DNA of 64,000 bases, from positions 1,078,186-1,142,185 of the forward strand of contig CAUYUJ010014171.1 of assembly GCA_963575745.1 (NCBI GenBank). Direction: 5' to 3'. Within the stretch, counting starts at the first letter, position 1, and each line of letters opens with the position of its first letter. Shown here piece by piece: positions 11,326 to 20,527 of the stretch. Source of the stretch: Prorocentrum cordatum (taxonomy: Eukaryota; Sar; Dinophyceae; Prorocentrales; Prorocentraceae). A program made the position numbers and the translations under genes. Under the pieces are notes generated by a model that was given only the letters and a program-made list of their open reading frames with translations, was not told where the DNA came from and did no database searches.

Positions 11326-11507
11326 TGTGATTCCAGAAGACCCGCTGCTCTTCTCACTCGCCCCCTGCTGCTGCTGCTCAGCTGTCCAGTGTCTCTCTGC
11401 CGCCGCCCGTTTTGGCTCTAATGATTTTAGGGCCCTTGGCCGATTGAGCTACGATCCGCTCTGCGAGCGTTTCCAAAACGATAGATCCGCGATCTTTCCA
11501 TATCACA
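11326..11507 (+). repeat. 5' LTR
   Basis: 182 bp, TG...CA ends within the terminal inverted repeat TGTGA/TCACA. It is 97.8% identical to the copy at 20346-20527 by direct comparison (four substitutions, no indels). It presumably carries the promoter and the RNA start and end signals. No clear TATA box is seen. An internal CGTTTTGGCTC near 11408 is faintly like the spliced leader. Confidence 0.95.
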
Positions 11508-11508
11508 G

Positions 11509-11526
11509 TGGTAGCTTGGAGCGGGC
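11509..11526 (+). promoter_or_regulatory. Candidate primer-binding site
   Basis: TGGTAGCTTGGAGCGGG begins two bases after the 5' LTR. The initial TGG matches the complement of a tRNA CCA end, and TGGTA... is the usual start in copia elements primed by initiator tRNA-Met. The match beyond the first bases was not tested against a tRNA set. Confidence 0.55.
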
Positions 11527-11639
11527 CTCAGCTGCCGGCGCTGCGCGCCTCCATATTGTTAGCCACGACGACGCCGTCGTGCACCATCACGGAATCGACG
11601 CCCAGCGGCGTCCTGCGAGCCCTCATAGGCTTGAGCATA

Positions 11640-12040
11640 GCGCTCTACTCCGCCAGCGTCAGCGACGCCAGCACCAACGCCAGCGTCAGCGACGCCAGCA
11701 CCAACGCCTACTACGCCTACATCCCTGCCAACTCCAACGCCAGCGTCAGCGACGCCAGCGACTACGCCTTCGACTCCTACTCCTTCAAGAACGCCAGCGT
11801 CAGCGACGCCAGCGACTACGCCTTCGACTCCTACTCCTTCAAGAACGCCAGCGTCAGCGACGCCAGCGACTACGCCTTCGACTCCTACTCCTTCAAGAAC
11901 GCCAGCGTCAGCGACGCCAGCTACTCCATTTCTTTTCCGACCCTCAGCAACGACGACAGCTACTTCTCCTACGCCTGTGTCAGCGACGCGGCCTACTTCT
12001 CCTACGAGTGTCAGCGACGCGGCCTACTTCATCTTCGACA
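11640..12040 (+). repeat. 54-bp minisatellite in the element leader
   Basis: A unit of 54 bp containing AACGCCAGCGTCAGCGACG and GACTACGCCTTCGACTCC is repeated about three times at 11738-11915, with shorter GTCAGCGACGCC repeats before (11660-11735) and GTCAGCGACGCGGCCTAC after (11975-12035). Since 54 is divisible by three, an 18-residue Ser/Asp/Ala peptide repeats in an open frame. It lies between the primer site and the gag start and may be leader RNA rather than coding. Confidence 0.75.
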
Positions 12041-12042
12041 AG

Positions 12043-13525
12043 ATGGGGGATAACTTCAACTATGCCAACAACGTCATCCCTACTTGGAATGGCGACCCAG
12101 CCAAATGGAGAGATTACAAGCAGGAGGTCAAACTTTGGAAGCTCAGCGAGAACCTCGCCGTGGCCCACGGTCTCGCGTCGAAGTTCGTTAAGGCTCAGCG
12201 GGGCGGCACGGAGTGCAGCGCTCAGCGTGACGGAGGCACAGCTGCACCCGGCAGCCGCAGCGGACATCGAGGACGCCGACGATAAGCAGCGCAACAGGAA
12301 TCAGGTCGGCATCGAGAACGTCTTGCAGCACTTGGAGGCCAGCTTAGGTCAGCAGAAGCCAGTGCAGAAGGGCGAGACGCTTGAGAAGTTTTTCGAGTCG
12401 ACGCAGCATCACCGACGCAGAGGTGAACGCATGACGGATTGGCTCATCCGTTTCGAGACTGGACTACAGCAGCTACGCGAGAACGAGGTGGACCTCAACG
12501 CGCTGGGCGACGTTGCAGGAAGGTTCCTGCTGCGGAAGGCCGGGCTCGCAGCGGAACGCCGTGAGCGCGTTGTGGGCAACCTGCCCGACGAGCACTACGG
12601 CTACCAGCGCATCCGCGGACTGCTGGTCAGGATGTTCCCGGACATCCACACGTCGGAGCGCCGCGCCCTGCCGCCGAGACCGTGGAACAACCAGTCGCGC
12701 CCACAAGGCGGCTGGCGCAACGCATCCTCCAGCCGTGGAGGGCGCTCTACTAACGTCGTCGACGAGCCAAACGACGAGAACGACGAAGATCAAGAGGAGG
12801 ATGACGAGGACGAGGCCGACGTACAGGACATCGTCCGCCAGGAGCTCGAAGCCTTCAGCGCCGAGCTCGAGTCATCCAACGTGGACATCTCCGAGCTGTT
12901 CGACGGCGACGACTCCGCCAAGGTCGAAGCTGCCGCGGCGGAGCTTGCCGCCATTCCCGAGGCCATGGCCGCCATTAGATCGGCTCGGGAGGCCCTGAAG
13001 GGCCGCGGCAAGTCGAACAGGTCCGCGCCGACCCGCCGACGGACCAAGCTGCAGAGCCGGGTCGACCAGCGCAAGAAGAATTCGACGTGCTGGGACTGCG
13101 GCGAGGCCGGGCACTGGACGGGGGACAGCCAATGCCCCACGCCGGGCGCGCGCAAGTTCGCGCCCAAGGACGGTGAGCCCAAGGGCGGTGGACGCGGAGG
13201 CCGCGGAGGTCGTCCGCAGCGCCAGGCGCACATCACCGTGCGCGACGACCAGGTGGTCCAGTTCGCGGACGAGGAGATCGCCCTGCACCCGCAGGGCCCC
13301 GTGACGCCGCCCCCGGAGGCTTGTGTCTCGGAGCGGCTCATTCACCACCTGCCGAACGTGAACGTCGCGATCGGGAGCGATAAGCCCCAGGACGAAGGCA
13401 TCGGCGTGGTCGACACCGCCTGCCTTTTCTGCGTCTCGGGCAAGAAGTGGTACGACAACTACAAGGGCATCCTCACGAGGATGGGCCTCGCCGACCAGAT
13501 TCTCGAGGAGCCAGAGGGCGAGGTC
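12043..13525 (+). pseudogene. gag: gag region with zinc knuckle, and protease start
   Basis: The ATG at 12043 opens MGDNFNYANN and then the copia capsid-like segment (KWRDYKQEVKLWKLSENL). Near 12202, in a run of four G, the conserved sequence continues in the next frame (ARSAALSVTEAQ onward). This points to a single-base indel, or less likely to programmed frameshifting. The capsid continues to about 12660 (GETLEKFFES, ERMTDWLIRFETGL). An acidic linker follows near 12770-12830. A zinc knuckle lies at 13088-13135 with spacing C-x2-C-x4-H-x6-C, two residues longer than the usual CCHC. The stretch ends at TAA 13526 inside the protease. Gag would package element RNA into particles. Confidence 0.8.
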
Positions 13526-13830
13526 TAAAGGTTCGGCAATGGAGGCACCCAACCCAGCAAGCTGCGCGTCACCGCGCCGCTTGTGCTGTGCGGCCAGGCC
13601 GGCCGCATCGTGTTCAGCGTCGTGGACAGCCCCGCGCTCGGCCTGCTCATAGGCCGGGACTTCATCCAGCCTTCCAAGATCGACATCTCGCTCTGGAAGG
13701 GCTAGATCCGCATCGGAAACGCCACCCAGAAGCTCACCACGAGCGCCGCGGGCCACCCCGCGATCAAGCTGCAGCCAGAGGACTGGCGCGCCATCTGGGA
13801 TGCCGGTAGGGAGCGCAAGCCCGGTGTGAA
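13340..13830 (+). pseudogene. Retroviral-type aspartic protease with two stops
   Basis: The catalytic motif is VVDTACLFCVSG at about 13406-13441, with Asp at 13412. The flap-side strand RFGNGG follows at 13529, and the second conserved motif GLLIGRDF lies near 13640-13665. Length and motif order fit a copia protease, which cleaves the polyprotein. In-frame TAA at 13526 and TAG at 13703 interrupt it while the frame itself is kept, so these look like point mutations in an old active protease. A third stop (TAG 14114) lies in the linker before the next domain. Confidence 0.75.
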
Positions 13831-14116
13831 ACGACAGCTGGACAAGACCATGTACATCGAGGTCGAAAAGTCGATCGATCGCCGCGAGAGGAAGACGAGG
13901 ACGGGCGACCCGCCGACGGTCAACAGCACTACCCGTCCCAGCGCGCGGATCGACACCATCAATAACCTCGTTCCGAAGAAGGAGCTGAACGTCCCGAGGC
14001 GGCTCCAGCCTCGACGACCGAGGGGATCACGGCTGCTTTCGGCCGTCGCCTCAGCCTTGGTTTGCTGTTCTACCGCAGCACCAGCTCCTAGCCTCACGCT
14101 TACCATGCTGCCGTAG

Positions 14117-15150
14117 GCTACCTACCCCACGACGTGCGCTACCGAGCCCCTTCAGGACTGCATCGCCTGCGGCGAGACGACCTTCGAGGCCTGCAGTCAT
14201 CGGGGTTTCTGCTCGGACTGCGTCTTCGGCACGCCCGTGACCCTGAGTTACGACCAGGACGTCATCACCAGCGACTGCCACGGACCCGAGGTCAACATCG
14301 TGGAGGAGGAGCAGTTACGCGTGAGGACGCTCAAGAAGGGGACGAAGCCGCAGCTGATCGATGGCAAACGGTCAGCCTTCGTCACCAGCAAGAGCGGCAT
14401 CCAGCCGCGCAGGATCGGCCAGGCTCTAACATCCGACCTGGCCAAGTCCACGACCCGATCCAGCCCGACGTCCACACCAACCATCACCGTGCTCCACGAG
14501 TGGTGCTGCAACCCGGACAGCAAGCTCAGCGCGACCTGGAGGAAGAAGGGAGGAGTTGCTGTCAGGCGTGGCCTTCCAGGTCTCGACCTCCCCAAGCAGT
14601 TCGTGGTCCAGAAGCTGGAGGGCCGGATCAGGAAGAACCTTGCCTCAGGCAAGAGCGTACGAGTTCACGCGGCATTTCCCTGCCAGCCGTGGACTTCACT
14701 ACAACGACTCGTCGTCAAGATCGACCCGGGCAAGCTGCCCAAGCTCAAGAAGTATCGGGCGAAGTCGCAGCAGATGATCGGCCTGTTCCTGCACTCGATG
14801 TCTCGGCTGCGCAAGGAGTTCGGTGCTCAGCTCGCCGTCTCATTCGAGTGGCCGAGGTACTGCGACGGATGGGACCCCACCAAGAACGCGACCGCCAAGA
14901 AGCTGAAGGAGCAGCTTCCGCGCATCGTGGACTTCGATGGCTGCGCGTTCGACCTCAAGACGAAGAAGGGGATCCACATTAAGAAGCCGTGGCGGATCAT
15001 CACCGACCATTTCGGGTTCGACGACTCGCTCAGGCGCTTCTGCAGCGGGGGACATCCTCACGCGGAAGCCCGAGGTAAGGACGCCAAGCGCAGCGAGAAC
15101 TACACGGACAAGCTCGCGAAGGTGCTCGCCGAGCAGCTGCGACGTCCGAA
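14117..15150 (+). CDS. Methyltransferase-like domain in the copia polyprotein
   Basis: Between protease and integrase lies an extra domain, best seen at 14480-15140. It begins with a possible SAM-binding strand (ITVLHEWCCNPDSKL). It then has AAFPCQPWTSLQ (PCQ at 14678-14686), like the Pro-Cys motif IV of cytosine-C5 methyltransferases, and SFEWPRYCDGW (14840-14872), which resembles the ENV/ENP-type motif VI with Trp in place of Asn. The domain ends with an H/C-rich segment (RRFCSGGHPHAEARG) and SENYTDKLAKVLAEQL. A short cysteine cluster (CIACGETTFEACSHRGFCSDC) lies upstream near 14160-14222. The reading frame is open from 14117 and continues into integrase. Methyltransferase activity is inference from motifs. 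It may be only a structural relative. Confidence 0.6.
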
Positions 15151-15239
15151 CCGACGACCTGTTCGAGAAGCTCACCCTACATCGACGACGAGAAGGGCAA
15201 GCAGAAGGACGGTTCCAGCCGCTGCAGCCGCGCAGGAGC

Positions 15240-16045
15240 CAGCGCTCACGGCCGCGGAGGAGCGGACACTTCGGTCCGCAGTCATGCAGCTCCACGTCCA
15301 CACTGGGCACCCGTCCAACGATTCGCTTGCGAGAGCTATCCGCGTGACAGGCGGATCGCAGAGGTCCATCGAGATGGCCCTCAACCTCTACTGCGAGGTA
15401 TGTGCAGCACATCAGCGACCACTACCTCACCTGCCAGGAAGGATCAGACTGGACAGGGACTTCAACGACTCCATCGGCGTGGACCTTTTCACCCTGGCTG
15501 ACTACGCGGGCAACCAGCTGATTTTTCTGAATGTGGTCGACCTGGCTTCAAGTTTTACGATGTGCGGCACAGCCGCATCAAGGCACCCGCCAGTTGTTTT
15601 CGCTCGACTGCTGCAGATTTGGATCACGCCTTTCGGCGCTCCTCAGCGCGTCATCTTTGACGGAGGAGGTGAGTCCGAGCGCGAGTTCTCCAAGGAGCTT
15701 GAGGACATGGGCTGCCGCTTGATGACGACATCTGCGGCCACGCCGCAGCATAATGCTACCGTGGAGCGACGCGGAGGTCTGTGGAAGGTGCACGCGAGGA
15801 AGCTGATCGACCAGTTCAGCATCAGGTTCGACAGGGCCGCGGTCGCTCACAAGGTCCAGTGGCTGATCGCCTCCGTGTGCTGGGCTGTGAACAGCCAGGT
15901 CAACTCCACGGGCTACTCGCCGTCGCAATGGGTGCTCGGGCGAGGCCTTCGCCTTCCGTACTGCTTGCTGGACAACGCCGGAAGGCTGTCCTTGCACGAG
16001 CGATCGTGTCCGATAAGCCGTTCTCGGAGAGGATCGCCATCATGA
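15240..16045 (+). CDS. Integrase (rve) with zinc-binding and DDE motifs
   Basis: This domain would insert element cDNA into the genome. The N-terminal zinc-binding motif is HVHTGH at about 15295 and CEVC at about 15390. The catalytic core begins SIGVDLFTLADY. The three acidic residues are Asp at 15482, Asp at 15659 (VIFDGGGE) and Glu at 15764 (NATVERRGG); the last two lie 35 codons apart, as expected for DD35E. All catalytic residues are present. Near 15985 the conserved sequence passes to the next frame (KAVLARAIVSDKPF), so this frame closes at 16045 with unrelated residues. Either a one-base indel or programmed frameshifting is possible. Confidence 0.85.
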
Positions 16046-19000
16046 AGGCCGCGCAGACCTCCACGCAGCAGCTAAGGTTCAACCAGTCCCTCTCCAGGGC
16101 GCTGCTGGCCCGGTCCCGGGCAGATGGAGCTCAGCACGCCAGCGACGTCTACCAGACAGGCGACCAGGTGCACTACTGGAGGGGCAACGGCAAGCCCAAG
16201 CGCGAATGGGCTTTGCAGTGGCACGGGCCCGGCATCATCATCGGGTTCGAGGGCACCTCGAACGTCTGGGTCAGCCACCGCTCCACTACCGTGAAGGTCA
16301 ACCGTGGACACCTACGCCGCGCCACGGCCACGGAGCTCGCGCCGCGGGGCCAGGTGCTGAACGCGCTGAACAGCAACCAGCCGCCAGGCCCACCGCCAGG
16401 CGCCCCGCCAGGGACCTCAGGGCCCGCACCTCCTCCGGACTCTGGAGGAGGCGGCGGCGGTGCAGGCGGCGGCCCTCCGCCGCCCGGCCCAGGCGGAGGA
16501 GGAGGACCTGATGGGCCCACGCCGCCAGACGCAGACGAGGACATGTTCTTCGACCTGACCGGACCGGCGCCGCAGAAGCTCCCCCGCAGTGAAGGTCAGC
16601 CTCCAGCACCACCCGCGCTACCAGCACCAGCACAGCAGCCAGCCATCGCGCAGCACAACTTCGGCAACATTGAGATGTCCGCGGCAAATCAGCGCGTTCA
16701 TCAGTACCATGAGTGGCTGGCCCGCCGTCAAGGTGACGGTGATTTCACTACCAGTGGAGGAGCCAGCGGCAGTGGAGGATCGGCCCCACCGCCCTCGGGA
16801 GGAGCCGTGCAGCAGCCACCGCTGCCGCCGCCAGCGGAGCCGCAGCCGCCACCCGCGGCCGACGACCCGCCGGCGCCAGACTCAGGCGGCGCTGCCGCCC
16901 CTGCAGCTGCCGCTGCTCCTGCCGCCGAAGAATTTCAACGTCTTGAACCCGCACCTCAGGGCCCAGTCGACGCCGACGAGGACGACAAGCAGTCCGACAG
17001 TTCCGGATCGGACATGATTCGGGAGTGGGCTCAGATTGCGGAGGAGCAGGCGCGCCAGGAGACCATGGCTCGCCGCCCACTGGACACCGTGAACCAGCGC
17101 GGTGCCAAGACGCAGCGCCAAGTTCGACAAGAGAACGCACCTGTGGCACTGCAGCGTGACCGCCAGCAAGAGCTTCACCCCCGCGAGCGCGCCGCAAAGC
17201 GCAAGGAGCTACTGAACGACCTGCCTCAGTGCTTCAAGAGGCCGAGGGACACGAACAAGGTCGACCTCTACCTGGACAACTACTTCCAGAAGCACGCGGA
17301 CGATCTCTATGCTGGTACACGACTCCGTGAAGCACTGCTCACGGGGAACGCCACCGCCAAGGAGCTCAAGTACGACACGTTGAGCGCCACCGAGAAGAAT
17401 AACATGGACGCCGCCATGAAGTCCGAGTGGTCCAAGTGGACGGAGTTCGGCGCCTACAAGAAGCTCCCGCCCAAGGAGCTGAAACAGATCCTGCGGCGCA
17501 ACCCTGGCATTCGCCCTGTGGGCACGCGCTGGGTGCTGACCAGCAAGGGCCAGAACGTCATGAAGGCTCGCCTGGTCGCGCAGGGCTGCCAGGAGGACAA
17601 GTCGCAGATCAGGACGGACGCACCTACGGGATCCAGGGACGCGCTGTACCTGAGCCTCGCCGCCGCAGCCCAGAAGGGCTGGGATCTCTCGTCCTACGAC
17701 GCGATGACGGCCTACCTGCAGTCGGGTAACATCGAGAGGCTGCTGCTCCTGCGCATGCCGGCCAAGAACCCGCCGCCGGGGACTCAGCCCGGCGAGATCG
17801 CCATGGCCACAGGCGCGATCTACGGGACGCGCGACGCCGGGAGGCAGTGGTACCTCTACGCGCAGAAGGTCTTCGCCGAGCATGGCCTGGAGAGCAAGCT
17901 CGAGAAGGGCCTCTACTACTTCTACGACGGTGTGCTCGCCGCTGTGGTCCACTCTCACGTGGGCGATTTCCTGATCGCCCAGCGCAGCAACTCCACGAAG
18001 TGGAAGGCTACCATCGCCTCGCTGGGGAAGAAGTTGCACCTCAAGCAGGTCGAAGGGGTCATCAAGTACTGCGGACGTACCATCACCAAGCTCGACGACG
18101 AGTTCCGCGTGACCCAGGCCACCGCTGCAGCGCAGGTGGACTTTGTCGACCTGAAGGCCACCAAGGGCCGAGGTGCCGAGGACCGGCTCACCGCCACCGA
18201 GGTGACGAGCTACCGCCACACGCTCGGGCAGCTATTGTGGCTAGCGGTGCAGACCCGGGTAGACATAGCCTGCCCGGTGAGCTTCGCAGCTCGCCGCACC
18301 AACGTCGCCACCGTGGCCGACGCGAAGACGCTCAACAAGACGGTTGCCTACGTGCACTCCACCGCGAACTTCGCGATCGTGCTCAAGCGCAAGCTCGTCG
18401 ACCTGGAGACGGCCATCACCGCGTGCTTCAGCGACGCCGCGTTCGCCAACGTGGACGGCGTCAAGAGCCAGTGGGGCATGGTGATGGGGCTCACCCACCG
18501 CCCGCGCGACGTCGCCGGTCGCTACGACCTGTGTCTGCCAGTCGCCTGGCACTCCGGCACGGTCAAAAGGTCGGTGAAGTCGACCCTCGCCGCCGAGGGC
18601 TACGCCACCCTCGAAGGATCGGAGACCAACATTTGGTTCCGACAGCTGCTCACCGAGGCCTACAACCCCAAGACGGCGCTCAAGCAGATTGGCGTGCTCG
18701 CCGACAAGCGCCCGGGGGAGATCTACAGCGACAGCAAGGGCCCCGTGTCGCACATCCAGCCCGATGTGGGCCAGTCTACGGACAAGCGGTTTCGCATCGT
18801 CGCCTCCATGATCAAGGAGGCCGTGCATCCCAACAGTGCGCTCAAGCTCAGTTGGATCCCGACCTGGGCCATGGTCGCGGACGCCCTGACGAAGGCCATG
18901 GAGGCCGGCGTCCTGCTGTCGTTCTTCGGGGCCCGCAAGCACACCTACGGGACCCGGCAGCCACGCGCCGCCATGCTCGCCTCGGTGCTGTTCACCTGCC

Positions 19001-20037
19001 TCGGCAAGGTCAAAGGACAGCCAACGCCTACGCCGACGACGCCGGACTTCAGCTACTACCTGTGCCTGCTGACGTTCGCGCTGTTCTACGGCATGGCCAT
19101 CGGGTTCGGCATCTTCATGATGCTGTGGACGATCATGAGGCAGAACCACGCGATTGCCACCGAGCAGAGCGTCGCCGAGGCCAAGGCCATGGGCGAGCAC
19201 CCTGGCTGGGACGGCCGCCTACTGGGCCGGCGCCGCAACATACCGACGATCCCTGAGGACCGTGACTATGACGGCGATGTCATCATGCAGCCCCCTGGAG
19301 GCGCAAGCAGTGCGAGTTCAGCGACATTGGCGTCTGGCGTGTCTTTCGGACACCATCCATCGCAGCCGTTAATTCCAGCATTTCCAGCACTGCAGCAGCC
19401 GCCGATGCCGCCAACACCGCCACCTTCCAGTGCGTCGCCATCACCGTGCACGGCAACATCGACCCCGGGATTGGGACGATCGAGGTCAGCAAGGGCCTCA
19501 AGCAGCTCAGGCAGTTCGGCACCTACATCGCCAAGCATCGTTTCCGTGACGAGCTCATCGAGTGCGATCAGCGCCAGTGGAGTCCAGTGGCACGGGTCGT
19601 CGCCTACGGTAGAGCCCAGCGACCTGCTTGATTGCATCAGCAACCGGCACGACTTCGTGGTCGGCCACAACTCGCACAGCGTATACATCACCTGCAAAAG
19701 CTGCAAGAAGCACGCGTCTTGGTTGACCCGCTGCTATCGCAACAGCAACCCGGATTTCACGATCTTCCCGCCGGGCATGATGCGCGACCTCATGGGTCGA
19801 TGGCGCAAGGTCACAGGCCGAGTGCGGGCGAGGATCAGATCTGACGGACAAGCCGATGAAGCCCAAGAAGGGCGACTGATCCCTGCTGTTGCCCAGACTG
19901 TCGCGGTTTTTCATCGCGACCTTGCTTACGCACGTCCGCATTGCTGTTTCAGATTTCACACCTGGTGGAAAGATTTACACGTAACTCCGCATTTCAGAAG
20001 CTTCAGTTCAGTGTGCACAGTTTTTTTGAAGCGATGA
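16000..20037 (+). CDS. Reverse transcriptase, RNase H and C-terminal membrane extension
   Basis: The open frame runs from before 16000 to TGA at 20035. It begins with the integrase C-terminal part (WALQWHGPGIIIGFEG), then has a Pro/Gly-rich linker at 16380-16900. RT starts near 17400 (AMKSEWSKWTEFGAYKKL, GTRWVLTSKG, KARLVAQG). The first catalytic Asp lies in SYDAMTAYLQSG (17698). The second motif reads HVGDFL at 17956-17970, where the copia family has x-D-D, so one catalytic Asp is Gly. RNase H keeps Asp 18433, Glu 18595 and Asp 18730. After RNase H (about 18905) comes about 375 residues not usual in copia: a hydrophobic helix at 19054-19131, a Ser/Pro-rich stretch, and a Cys/His motif (VYITCKSCKKHASW) near 19680-19720. 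RT activity is probably lost. Confidence 0.85.
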   Translation, partial: AIVSDKPFSERIAIMKAAQTSTQQLRFNQSLSRALLARSRADGAQHASDVYQTGDQVHYWRGNGKPKREWALQWHGPGIIIGFEGTSNVWVSHRSTTVKVNRGHLRRATATELAPRGQVLNALNSNQPPGPPPGAPPGTSGPAPPPDSGGGGGGAGGGPPPPGPGGGGGPDGPTPPDADEDMFFDLTGPAPQKLPRSEGQPPAPPALPAPAQQPAIAQHNFGNIEMSAANQRVHQYHEWLARRQGDGDFTTSGGASGSGGSAPPPSGGAVQQPPLPPPAEPQPPPAADDPPAPDSGGAAAPAAAAAPAAEEFQRLEPAPQGPVDADEDDKQSDSSGSDMIREWAQIAEEQARQETMARRPLDTVNQRGAKTQRQVRQENAPVALQRDRQQELHPRERAAKRKELLNDLPQCFKRPRDTNKVDLYLDNYFQKHADDLYAGTRLREALLTGNATAKELKYDTLSATEKNNMDAAMKSEWSKWTEFGAYKKLPPKELKQILRRNPGIRPVGTRWVLTSKGQNVMKARLVAQGCQEDKSQIRTDAPTGSRDALYLSLAAAAQKGWDLSSYDAMTAYLQSGNIERLLLLRMPAKNPPPGTQPGEIAMATGAIYGTRDAGRQWYLYAQKVFAEHGLESKLEKGLYYFYDGVLAAVVHSHVGDFLIAQRSNSTKWKATIASLGKKLHLKQVEGVIKYCGRTITKLDDEFRVTQATAAAQVDFVDLKATKGRGAEDRLTATEVTSYRHTLGQLLWLAVQTRVDIACPVSFAARRTNVATVADAKTLNKTVAYVHSTANFAIVLKRKLVDLETAITACFSDAAFANVDGVKSQWGMVMGLTHRPRDVAGRYDLCLPVAWHSGTVKRSVKSTLAAEGYATLEGSETNIWFRQLLTEAYNPKTALKQIGVLADKRPGEIYSDSKGPVSHIQPDVGQSTDKRFRIVASMIKEAVHPNSALKLSWIPTWAMVADALTKAMEAGVLLSFFGARKHTYGTRQPRAAMLASVLFTCLGKVKGQPTPTPTTPDFSYYLCLLTFALFYGMAIGFGIFMMLWTIMRQNHAIATEQSVAEAKAMGEHPGWDGRLLGRRRNIPTIPEDRDYDGDVIMQPPGGASSASSATLASGVSFGHHPSQPLIPAFPALQQPPMPPTPPPSSASPSPCTATSTPGLGRSRSARASSSSGSSAPTSPSIVSVTSSSSAISASGVQWHGSSPTVEPSDLLDCISNRHDFVVGHNSHSVYITCKSCKKHASWLTRCYRNSNPDFTIFPPGMMRDLMGRWRKVTGRVRARIRSDGQADEAQEGRLIPAVAQTVAVFHRDLAYARPHCCFRFHTWWKDLHVTPHFRSFSSVCTVFLKR

Positions 20038-20345
20038 CGATCACACCCATTCAGATGGCTCTTTTGAGTTTTGTCGCTTCGCGATCGGACTCTAGCCATG
20101 CCTTGTCTTTGATTATTGCGCCGGCGGCGCTGAGAGCTGCGAATACCCTGCAGGTCGCGTGTAGCGCATCCGCTTAAGTGCCCCGTGGGCTGCCTGCGAT
20201 TGCAAGCCGTGTCGAGCCGTTTGCTCGCCTTCTGCCAGCGCGCCTGGCCTCCGCCTAACGAAGTTAGCGCCAGGCTTATATGCCCGGCTGCTCACGGCGC
20301 ATCGCGTGCGCCCGCCCGCTGCTTTTGAGCACCGTGCAGGAGGAG
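20038..20345 (+). other. Element 3' untranslated region and polypurine tract
   Basis: This non-coding stretch lies between the polyprotein stop and the 3' LTR. The last ten bases, GCAGGAGGAG (20336-20345), are the likely polypurine primer for plus-strand synthesis, touching the LTR start. No other feature is seen. Confidence 0.65.
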
Positions 20346-20527
20346 TGTGATTCCAGAAGACTCGCTGCTCTTCTCACTCGCCCCCTGCCGCTGCTGCTCA
20401 GCTGTCCAGGGTCTCTCTGCCGCCGCCCGTTTTGGCTCTAATGGTTTTAGGGCCCTTGGCCGATTGAGCTACGATCCGCTCTGCGAGCGTTTCCAAAACG
20501 ATAGATCCGCGATCTTTCCATATCACA
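20346..20527 (+). repeat. 3' LTR
   Basis: 182 bp, same ends as the 5' LTR, four substitutions between the two. It is followed by CCACT at 20528-20532, the right copy of the target-site duplication. Confidence 0.95.

Larger units (their letters stand above)
11326..20527 (+). mobile_element. Ty1/copia-type LTR retrotransposon, full length, inactive copy
   Basis: A 9,202-bp element bounded by 182-bp LTRs that begin TGTGATTCC and end ATATCACA. It is flanked by the 5-bp duplication CCACT (11321-11325 and 20528-20532). Domain order is gag, aspartic protease, methyltransferase-like domain, integrase, reverse transcriptase and RNase H. Integrase before RT is the Ty1/copia order. The element sits inside one unit of the 144-bp satellite: removing it and one CCACT restores normal unit spacing of about 145 bp. 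The LTRs differ at 4 of 182 positions, so the insertion is fairly recent but not new. Coding is interrupted by frame changes near 12202 and 15985, by stops at 13526, 13703 and 14114, and by a replaced RT catalytic residue at 17962. Confidence 0.93.

Noticed and set aside
10124-11357. Minus-strand Pro/Arg-rich protein upstream of the LINE zinc finger
   Set aside because: It is the 144-bp satellite translated; the LINE protein starts only near 10230.
17847-19256. A second long frame over the RT and RNase H region
   Set aside because: It is a shadow of the RT frame, which carries all the catalytic motifs.
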